Shown here one piece after another: positions 47,803-57,885 of a stretch of DNA of 64,000 nt (position 1 is the first letter of the stretch; every line of letters starts with the position of its first letter). Both the position numbers and the translations under genes were made by a program. A model generated the notes under the pieces. That model worked only from the letters and a program-made list of their open reading frames with translations. It was not told where the DNA came from and made no database searches. This DNA comes from Talinum fruticosum (Eukaryota; Streptophyta; Magnoliopsida; Caryophyllales; Talinaceae), in the NCBI GenBank assembly GCA_021018815.1, contig JAITYX010000008.1:8740001-8804000 (forward strand), in the 5' to 3' direction.

Positions 47803-50447
47803 TGGGCTGCCTCTCCGCTCTCTAGGCGGTTTGAGATGGTGAGTAACTTTATGCAACCTTTATTTGATTTTAATCATAGTTTAACAATCATTATGTGGTA
47901 CATTCTTTATATTTGGGTAAATTTGGAGGTTAATTTACAATTAAAAAGCCCAAAAAAACAGGAAGGAAAAACCATTAAGCAAATTTTGTGCTTGGGATCT
48001 TGTGTCCAAATCCCGATCCCCCCCAAAAAAAAAAAAAAAGAAAAGAAAAGAGAAGGTTTTAATGTCTATTTCTCAAGAACTGTGAAGGAGCAATTTTTTC
48101 ACTTTATAAAATGGATTTGTTATGCACGAATTAAATTTAGATGACTGACTTCTACTGCTTGTGCCGCTCTGATTATTCTACGTAGCGTGTGCATGATCAA
48201 TTGATGCCCCTTTTCAACTTAAGTTGCTTCAGTGACATAGGATGACATTGTTTTCCTATGGAATTACTTATGGTTATCCCTCTTCACAGGAGGGCTGTAT
48301 GAATGAGCCGCACAACAGGTGAATTATTCTGCTAGCTCTGTGATGAATATTTCAAGAGTGAGCTCTGGGAATTCCCTGAAAAAGGTGCAACTGCCATTGT
48401 AATATGATGTGAGCTTGTGGATACCCCTGAGAAATGGGCTACTGGGATTGTAATATTTTGTCTTCGAAACGTCGAAGGTTTGCCTTTCAGGTTTTGTAGA
48501 TGATGTTTGCCCTAGCAAATTGCGAGTTTGGTTCAGTTGAGAACTATGTCAATGTTCCTGCTAAAAGCCTCAATGGCATTTTGATTCACTCTTGGTTGAG
48601 TCGTCCCAAAATTCAGTTTTTCTATTTGCAAGGGTACTAGTGTATGGATGCTCTGCAGAACAGGGTCACAAATACCTCATAAATTGATGACGAGAATAAC
48701 AGAGCCAATGTAGAAGCCGAAGCACTGTGTTCACACTAGACATAGTTGCTTGTATAATCTTGACAAGTTTCTTAGACAAACATCGTATTTGAAATATTGA
48801 ACACGACTTTGAACGCATTCTTGAAAATTAATGAGGGTAATGGCAACTGTAAATTACTACATATTTTCGAAATTGCATGCTCTGTGCACGTACATTTTTA
48901 TTGGGTGCTTATTGCATTATTTATCTTTAATACAAATTTACTTACGTTCCTCCTACGTATAAGTTCATGTACCGTTCCTAAAGATCAATATTTTTCCTAA
49001 AGATCAATATTTCTAGGTGTATGATATAGGTTTTGCCTTCGATATATATGGTATGATACTGTCTCCTAAAGATAAATACTTTACGGACTCGCAGTTTATC
49101 CAACTACTTTATTTGCTGATGCCTTCAAGCACCTGATTGTAATCAGAATTTCTCCGAAAAGTCTTCCTCAAATTTTATACAATTACTATGTTCTTTCCCC
49201 CTCCTTTTTTTGGGGGGGTTGTTGGACAAATTATAATCGTCAGAAGAAACACATTACTGTAATTAAGAATGTTGACTATTCATTAGCTTGGGATTATGCT
49301 GAAAGCCCTTTATCGTCAGTTTGGGATTATGGTCGAAGCCTTTCTCATTAATTTGGGATGGAGCTTTGTGATATGTTCCAATGTTTCCATGATTGTGATC
49401 CAAGCTTTTCTCCTTAATTTGGGCTTAAAAATTGGCATATTACTGATTCAATTCAATGAAACATCATGTTCAAGCTTAAAAGGACACACATTTATAATCG
49501 CTTTAACCAGCTCTTTCTTTCAATTTTGAGCAGAATTTACTAGCAAGAAAAGAATTTACAGTGTAGGGAAAAAGAAGATCAATAACTAGGAGTTAGTGGA
49601 ACCAAAAAATTCCGCACCCAAGAGGGGTTTGGCTATGAGTTTGAATCTCACTAGGATCACTCCCGAGTGGGTGGCTTTTCTCTTTATCCCCCTCTAAAAC
49701 CGTCCTCCGGTAAGGTGCTTCCTACAGTAAGGTGCCCCTGGAATAATCTCAACTCACTTCCACAGAATTTCTCCCACCCACCAGAACTTACTAGTTGTCA
49801 TTGGAACTTGGACAGGAAGTAGGCCGTAATCAATGCTCTTCGCAGAAAAAGTAGTGTGATCCAAACTCCAAAGAAACTGAGAATAAGTCAGACAAAACAA
49901 ATGATCCCATCGATGATTCATCATCTTTTTCCCCATTCTCCGACATGAATTCCTACAAACTCCTCAAGAATCATTTCTCTAGATTTTGGAGCACGAGGAT
50001 ACCTCTGAAATAGCATCAGTAAGACCAAACCACAAGTACACGATCAGTAGGCTCATCATGGTCATATACATCATGAGCACCACAATGTCCTCCAAGAGAT
50101 GTATAACCCGATATCACTACGTCCCAACCTCCAGCATTAGGTAAGTGACTCTTGGCGAATTCAGAAAGAAGGGGCTTTTTGTTCTCTAGCCACTTCAAAT
50201 ACCAGATCACCAATTTCCTTCAGCAGAGGTTCAGTAGCCAAGTTTTCAAACGCCTGGTGTATAAAGCAACAAAGCAAGTTGAGGAGCCGGGAGTAATGGT
50301 TCTAGGCCCCGTCATGCCACTTTGCTTATCATCAGATTTTAAGCAAGAATGCCTTAATCCCATCGTAAATGAAGAATCACCACCAATAGATCTTACCTGA
50401 CCATGGAAATTCAGAAGACCCCAATCCAATTTTTATTCTGATGCACT
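47803..50447. other. Convergent region between CWC21-like and LDL1-like genes
   Basis: The left part is the likely 3' untranslated region of the CWC21-like transcript, possibly spliced (donor GATGGTGAGT near 47839, acceptor CTTCACAG near 48290). A degenerate repeat of about 40 bp with the phrase TTTGGGATTATG occurs at 49280-49430. Positions 49615-49745 look like an old dispersed repeat. Positions about 49920-50430, on the minus strand, hold coding-like but interrupted sequence described in the findings. Confidence 0.5.
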
Positions 50448-53400
50448 TCAAGTCGGTTTACCACTAAACATGTTTAGACTGGGCAAGGCTGAATTGATAT
50501 TTGTTTGAGCATCCGCATTTGTATTAATAGAAGGAACCACAGCATTGCTATTTCCCACCATCTCTGAAGAAGTCGAGATGCTGGCACTAGTTGTACTTGG
50601 AGAAGACACGGAGGAGTTCATGCTTGAAACTACTTTAGCAGGGGAATTTAATCCATTGCTGGTTTCCCCTCTAGAATGAGGCACTGGCCCATTAAGGTTT
50701 CCCACCAAGTTGGAAGGCAACGGACCATTGCTGTTTCTGATTACTTTAGCACTTCTGCACGGGTTGATCTCTCAGTAAAAAGCAAAAAGAGATGGAAAAT
50801 GTGAACCATTTTTCAATGAAATCTTTCCACTCACCTTATCATCTTTCGCTTCACAGGAGATCCCTTAGGTCTGAGCATCCCTTTTAAAGCCAAAACCGAA
50901 AAAAAGGGTCAAAAAACAGTCTGTTAAAATACATTGGTGTCACTAGAAGACTAGGCACGAGGAGATACCTGATTTAACAGCAACAGAATGTGCGGCAGCT
51001 TTGCGATTGCCCCTTTCTGCTTTTATAGAAGCAATAGCAGCATCAGCTGTAGGGCCAAGACCTTTTCTTCCCACCAGCTTAACCCCAAGTTTTTCAGTAA
51101 GATGATACAACCTAATATCATCACCCCTCTGACTTCCCTCAGCTCAAGGGCTTGTTGTCTTGACAACAATGCGTAGACATGAATCAGTTGCTGCTCATTG
51201 AAATGTGACTGAAGCTGCTGGAAGAGCAACGTTTTTGAATGCTGTGTATCTGCTTTTGAACACTCATTGCCCTTCTTCTGAGGTTCAGTAAAAGTCACCC
51301 TAAGAATAGCAGCTGATTTAGGATCAGCATTATCCTTCTGAAAAATAATGGAGAAGCACCCAAATTCTAGATCAGGCTCCCTGAAAAGGTCTGCAAGAAG
51401 TGAAGCATAAGTGTGAGCATTTTTGAGGCACTCCTCTCGAATTTCATGTCTAAAGCTCGTGCTGTAGCATAATGTGCCATGTTGGCAGCTTCTCGTAGCC
51501 CACTGAGGAAGGCTCCATGCATAGTTGCAGGATATCTCCTGGTCGTCGCTTCTCCTGCGAAAAATAGTCTTCCATCTCCCACACTCTCTGCTAAAATATC
51601 ATAGTCATCTCCAGAAGCACCAACTGCCACGTTAGAGTAGGATCCTAGACAGAACGGATCACTACCCCATCTAGTACAAACTGTTTGGATAGGCTCAGGC
51701 ACAGTAATTCCTTGAGGCTCATAAATTCCTGCAAACATTAGGGCAACATTCTCACAATATAAGATATAAGATCTTGAATTATCTCTAAAGACCAATGCAT
51801 TACAATGAAACTCGCACTGCAAAAATCAATTACCAGAAGCGGAAGAAAAGAAAATGAGATCCTAAAAATAGATACACAACAAGAAAACTTCCCATTATGT
51901 GTGTTCAATTTAGGCATCATCAGAATTATCCCAACATTCCATTTCCAGCCACATTAAAGAGCAGGGTGGACCGCTGGTCAGCAATCAGAATCATTAAGAG
52001 TAAGATAGCTAATTATCTCAACTTAAATCATAAGGTGAGTTCTAATGAAAAAAATGAGAGGAGGGAGAATAAATGTATTGGCTGGGGAAAACGCATCCGG
52101 TTGAGATGAGAAAAGAAAGAGTATGCGTTTAGACATTATACCAATATTCAAAATTCATAGATCATATGCTTACTAGCTATGATAAATGCATACTCTTGAC
52201 AAGACAAAATAAGAGTATGTCATTATCGTTACTCACATACATATGACATTGTCTTAGACCTTTGACTCAAATCTTTCTGATTATCAATCTATTTGTCGTA
52301 TTTCTGTCTTTGTTAAAATCTCAATTTTAATCAGGCTTGCCTTCCGAAGAATCTTGAATCATTTCCCAACACCTAATCAATTTGATTTAACCAGAGCTTT
52401 ATAGACTAGTGGGTAAGCCTTATGAGGCACCCAACACCTGAGGCCGAGGCACCAAGGTTCCTCACACCTCAGGTTGGTTGGTGTTCTTTAGAAATGCAGC
52501 CAAAAAACAAAGCATCAGCTAATCAGTCACCATAAGACATTAAACTTAAATCCAAAGACATGCAAAAACTCAAGAGTTCAACACTATGGGATGGAGCAAA
52601 TTACTAATTTCAAATGCAATAATTTCAAAACTCAAGCTTGTGGACACGTTCCAAAACGAATATGTTTTCAAATCCCAAATAAACATGAAAATGCAAACAA
52701 AATTTACAATAAAACAGTGCCTGAGGTGCACCCCATCCATTGCTTCAGGCAGTGGATTTGGAGATAAGATGCCACAGAAGAGAAAGGTACCCCTGAGGAT
52801 TTGAAGAACATGCATCACAGCATCAGTCGGAGGCATAGTCTCAAACTTGTGTGCAGCTTCTCCTGCAACTAAAGCAATTAAAAGAGGTCCACCTGCAACA
52901 GTTGCATAGCTGTAGAAAAGAAAGAACTCTCCTCGACGAGCAGGGTCTTCTGACAGATGGCCAAATGTATCAAGATCTGTGCCCCAAAAACATGGGGGAA
53001 GAGCATTGCAACCTTGTTCAACAACCCAAAACCCAGCCTCTTTATCCCATCAAGCTTTCTCTGAGGTAATTCAGGAATGAATTTAATCGAACCACTTTTC
53101 AGAACCCCCAAAGGCACTGTGCATAGAGCCATTTCACCTTCAAAAACTTGATTCCCAGCAGTGACCTGAACTCCATCACTGCCATAGCGAATGGCAGTAA
53201 CTGTTTTCTCATACATAATAGGGATATTTTCCACCAAAGCCTGCACCAACCTCCCATTCCCACCAGATAAAAAGCAATGATCCCCACCCATATCATATGG
53301 ATCATCCTGGTCCCAGAATGCCAAAGAAAGTTTAGAAAGCAAACCAGCATTCGCATATTCTAAATTCGCAAGATGCCAATTAAACAAGCGTCGTGCTTCA

Positions 53401-54637
53401 TCAGTTACAGCATCCCCATACACTTCATCAAAGGTCTCTAATGCGGCCCCCAAAGAAAGATCTTGTGAGATCTCCCCATCAACTGTCTGAGCCGACTTGC
53501 TTTGTCCAGGAGCTTATTAAAAGCAGTTTCTACCTTGGAATCCAAAACAGGGTCAACTGGTGATCCATCAACCCTGTAAAGCGGACATTTGTCCCTAACC
53601 TTATGAAGTGGATAAGCCAACTGCCGGGCCAGAATCCCCAGCGGATTACCGAGTGTACCCGTCAAAACACTCCCACCCAAATCAGCTGCAGCAGTCCTAT
53701 TTGCTCCCTCCATCTTCTTTGTATAAACCCTCCCTCCAGCTCGTTTCCTTCCCTCCAAAACAGTCACTTTAAAACCAAACCGCATCAACTGCCTTGCAGC
53801 CGCCAACCCAGCCAGCCCCGCCCCAACGATTATAACACGCCCTTTACTGGGTTCCCCAGGGATCCTTTCTTTAATCGAGGGCGCAACCCCGAAATTCACA
53901 TACCCATGAGACACCAGGAAATCATAAGCAGTATCCAAAAGCCAATGACAATGTTTAGGTATCACATCAAGGAACATCTCCTTGGCAACCCAATTCGACA
54001 CATTCTCTCTCCATTTCGTAATAATATGATTCCTTATAAGAATATAATTGACCTGTTCAATCCCACCAATAGTGGGCAAAACCTCGGCATCGATTTCCTC
54101 ATCAGTGAGGGAATCCGCCGGGAAACCCGCCGTAAGAGCTGTCAGTGCCTCAGCAGTAGCCTCCTTATTGATCACAATTATTTCTTCCGACAAATCCAGG
54201 TTTGATTGTGCACTAGGGTTTGCATATTGGGTACTAAAACTACTCCTAACTGAACTAGAATCAACCGAACTGCCTTGAATCTGAGGAATGGAGAACACCT
54301 GCTGGTGAGAGGGGACAGAGGAGGTGGTGCTCCGGGGCCGCCCTCGCCGGCGCTTCCTGGGGATGGTGAGAGTGAGGAGATTGCTCGAACCGGTGGAGTT
54401 GGAACAGCTAACATTGAAAGTTGAGATGGCTTGAGGAGAGATACTCGATGGGTCAATTGGGTTTTGGTTTTGAACTGAACTGTGATTAGGGTTCTGATTA
54501 GAATTAGGGGTAGAGTTAGGGTTAGGGTTAGGGTTAGGGTTAGGGTTGGGGTTGGGGTTTGGCTGGCTTACGTAGCGGTCAAATTCGAGGAGGGTATCGT
54601 TGAGAAGAGAAGAGGAGAGAGGATCATTCCCCGGCAT
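50448..54637 (-). CDS. LDL1: LSD1-like lysine-specific histone demethylase (LDL1 type), 4 exons; four 1-nt frame breaks
   Basis: LSD1-type enzymes use FAD to oxidatively demethylate mono- and dimethyl H3K4; the plant members repress or activate floral regulators. Exons: 54637-52791, 51728-50969, 50880-50835, 50754-50448, all GT..AG. Order: low-complexity Pro-Asn N-terminus (about 26-45), SWIRM domain (about 181-262), FAD-binding [20 protein letters not shown] (about 266 on), amine oxidase domain with [13 protein letters not shown] and SLAFWDQDD, and the flavin-proximal [20 protein letters not shown] Ser-rich C-terminal tail follows. One base is missing at each of the C run 53474-53477, A run 52986-52990, T run 51420-51424 and C run 51124-51127 (plus strand). 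Adding one at each gives 2964 nt and 987 residues with every exon phase matching. LDL1 is preferred over other plant paralogues because of the matching insert and C-terminal half; moderately sure. Confidence 0.92.
54503..54560 (-). repeat. Telomere-like (CCCTAA)n tract inside the LDL1 coding sequence
   Basis: On the plus strand AGGGTT units repeat, followed by GGGGTT variants; on the coding strand this reads CCTAAC/CCCAAC. It translates as repeated Pro-Asn dipeptides near residues 26-45. It is in frame and lacks frame breaks. Confidence 0.9.
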
Positions 54638-57600
54638 TTTTCTCTCTGATTGATTCTGACGGGCAGATTCAAATTGGATGAGAGAATGAATGAATTAATG
54701 AAGGAATTTCTTCAGAGCAATGGCAGAAACAAAGGGCGAATTGAGAGAGAGACAAAGAGAGGAAGAGAAGGTGGGGGTGGGGGAGGAGAGAGTACGCAGT
54801 CGCGGCTTCCCGCGCTATTATTTTACTTCTTTTTTTTTTCACTATTTAACGAAAGAATAAATAATACAAAGCACCGACTTACTTATGTTTATTCCATTTA
54901 GTTATAAGGCCGTAAGAGTTGTAAGTAAATGCGTAAGAAGTTCTATGGAATTGTAAGATACTTATAACGTTAGTAATAAAAAGTTGTAAGGAGCTTTTAA
55001 GGTTGTACCTTAAAACTAAATGAAACAGATGTCATATACTTGTTTTTTGCCTCTCGTTACGAGTTGTGTTTAGGTTGTCGTCATATTAATATAGTAGAAA
55101 ACGCAAATATATGATTACAAGCATCAATAAACGGATAGAGAAGTAGCGTAAACAAATGATTCATACTAATGAGATCTTTATTTAGTGATTAAGATTGAGA
55201 TCTTGGGTACACTAAGACCAATGTGTGATTTCTCCCTTCCTATTGTGTTGTACAGCTTCTTTGTGATTTATCCGGAAAAAAAAAAAAACAAATGATTCGT
55301 GACTAAGCTAAATTACAAGATTTTGATAAATCGGCATATTATTGCATTTGCAAATGAAAATAGGAGACAAAATAATGATAAGGGAGAACAAAAGAAGATG
55401 TAAAATTTGGTCTACCCTAAAATTAGTGAAGATCGAAAAATAACGCTAGTCTTATTTTTAAAAGCAAATTTACAAAATAATAGGTCACGTAAAAACATGT
55501 TTTTTCAAATATTTTTAACTGGAATTTGATTTTCATGTCATTATTCATCATAAGTACCTATTTAAAGAAAACATATACCCTATTTAGAAAGAAACCTTTC
55601 ACCAAAAATTATTAATCAATCAGGAATTCACTAACAATATTCATGTAATTTTTTTAATTGATAAGTAGTTCCACCCTCTTGGACCTCCTATCTTATAAAA
55701 GTTTAATGTACTTATTGACCGGAAAAGGGGAACCATATCAAACCCCAAGCTACCTCCACCACACACAAATTTCTTAAGAAGAGGAAATTTGTACCCCCAA
55801 ATTCAAACCTAGGGGTGTTTGGAAGGTAGGGTTAGAGGCCACCACTCGATTGCTAACAATATTTATATGATTATATGGCAAGAACTTCTCATCTCCCAAC
55901 AATGCAAACCAATTTTTTAATTTGTTCATTGTTTAAACCCCCTTTCTTAAACTTCTCAATCTCACTTTTGTTGGGTAATTTTCTCCCTTAAAGTTGTAAA
56001 CAACATACCTTATTCAATATTTAGTCTTGACATTGAAGAACTGGCATTGGCCTCAAATCATGTCCTTTTTGTCCATAGACACAAACATTTGAGCTCATAA
56101 CCTCTGATTCTATACAAGATCAACTGATCAGATCTTTGGATGAGTATTGAAGAAATTCGAATTAAAATATATAAGTTCACACGCTCCATCTCCTTCTCAC
56201 ACTGACACACAAAAACCACACACACACACACACAATCACAAGGGGGAAGAAAGAACCCTAGTTCAAGTAGCTATCTAGAACAAGTTACAAGTTTCTGCAC
56301 AATATATGTGCAGCATCTCAAGCCTTAACGTCATACAGAATTCCAGAACACATTTTCGGTTTTCCCCTCAGAGTGAATTTGGAGTTTCTGCATTGGATTC
56401 GAACAGCATTCATAGTTTCCCAACACATCCATAAGTTGTTCTAGCAACAGCGAAAACCGGTGCTTAGATATTCAGGAAATTGATCACAATCGTTGCTCGT
56501 GAACACAACCAAATGTGCCAACAATCCGAGCTGGTATTTTACCCCAAGAGAATTATATTGCAATTCATATAACAATCTGATTCCTACTTGCAACGACAGT
56601 TCATTTTCCAATAAATAAAGTTAACATCTCAATTGGTAACTAAGATACACCTGCCTCGTATTTAATCCATATGCCTGAATTGGCAGGTCTGGTGGCTCGA
56701 CATGTGACTTCCTTTCTGAAGAATTTAATGTCCGTAGTATTGAATCCTTATATATCAGCTCCGGTGAGGTGCTAGCCCTGCAAATAGGGTAGGAGAATAA
56801 CTGCACAGGAAAAACAATAATAAACCCAATCTAGATCCTATTAAAGGAGCATCATGGGGAGATCTAGATACATACAAGATTAAGCCTTGCAGTAAAGAGG
56901 TTAGTTATGTGAACTTTTAAATATTCAAAACTACAATTTGAAATAAAGAACATGTGGCCAAAACCAAATCGAAAAGAAGCCAAACATATTCTACACAAGC
57001 AAGAGGGGTGTGGATACATGTCTGCAATTGCAGACACTCCATATTTGGATACTGTAATGAAGCACATTGCTATCCCTTTCCTTTAAAGAAGGAGAGAAAA
57101 AATGAACTGCAAGCCAAATTTGGATATTGTGTTCGTCAATCGTGACAATCAAAAGCCTCGTGCTCCATAAATATGTAAACAGACCCAGCAGTTGAAAAGC
57201 ATCTTAACTGATGATATTGAAGCTTATGAAGGTGCTATCATCTAACAGAAGCCTTTTTTAAAATTTTTACATAAACCATTGTTTGACATGCTCGCTCTCA
57301 AAAATCAGCCGCCTAAGGCAACTTTTTCATCAAGAATACCTCCCAGTTTCACATCCAAGGTAATGAAATTTGGATATTGCACAAAGTATTCTACAGATAT
57401 TCTCAATGCATATAAATTCCAATTTCCAATAAATCAAGTTTCATGATATCCAGGGCAACTTTTAAAACTTTGGCATATTACTAAATTGTCCATCTAAATG
57501 CATCTTTGAAAAAGCAGAGATTCATAATTGAACATAAAAATATTAAATGCATCAATTATTTAACATTCCTCAGTCTCCATATAACATAAAAATATCCAAA

Positions 57601-57885
57601 ACATTAGCTATACATACTTCAGTGCACTTAAATCAATCGTATCCATCTCAGAACATATCAATGGCTATAAAGATCTTGGTTTTATATAACTTCAACAAAT
57701 GTATGATTTCCACATTTCTGTCACACATCATACCATACAAATTGAATCACGACAAGTCAAATGGGACAGAAACTAAGTTGGACTACATTCAAAATTGCAT
57801 AGCCTTGGGTCATGAACAAATCAAAGGCCACTGACTATCATACGAGAGGTAGAGATCATACCATATATACAAATTGCACTATGAT
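54638..57885. other. Region between LDL1 start and the DUF1997 gene
   Basis: Positions 54638-54820 are GA/CT-rich and are the likely LDL1 leader and promoter. The middle is AT-rich. A repeat like one at 10830-10975 lies at 54900-55030, and a SINE-like segment at 55160-55270. On the minus strand, 56620-56785 follows an acceptor-like TATTTGCAG and could be a 3' untranslated exon of the DUF1997 transcript. No independent gene was recognised. Confidence 0.5.
55160..55270 (+). repeat. SINE-like dispersed repeat, copy 2
   Basis: It is a diverged relative of the segment at 25580-25690, sharing TAATGAG, TTTA.TG.T.AAGATTGA, TTGGGTACACTAAG and the TTCTCCCTTCC/TATTGTGTT portion. No coding capacity is seen. 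Confidence 0.4.

Noticed and set aside
54503..54560. Interstitial telomere or chromosome-end fusion site
   Set aside because: Only a handful of units, in frame with a conserved gene that continues on both sides.
26446..54637. PRMT5, CWC21-like and LDL1-like genes as pseudogenes
   Set aside because: All splice sites, catalytic motifs and stop positions are kept and only single-base run-length changes disturb the frame.
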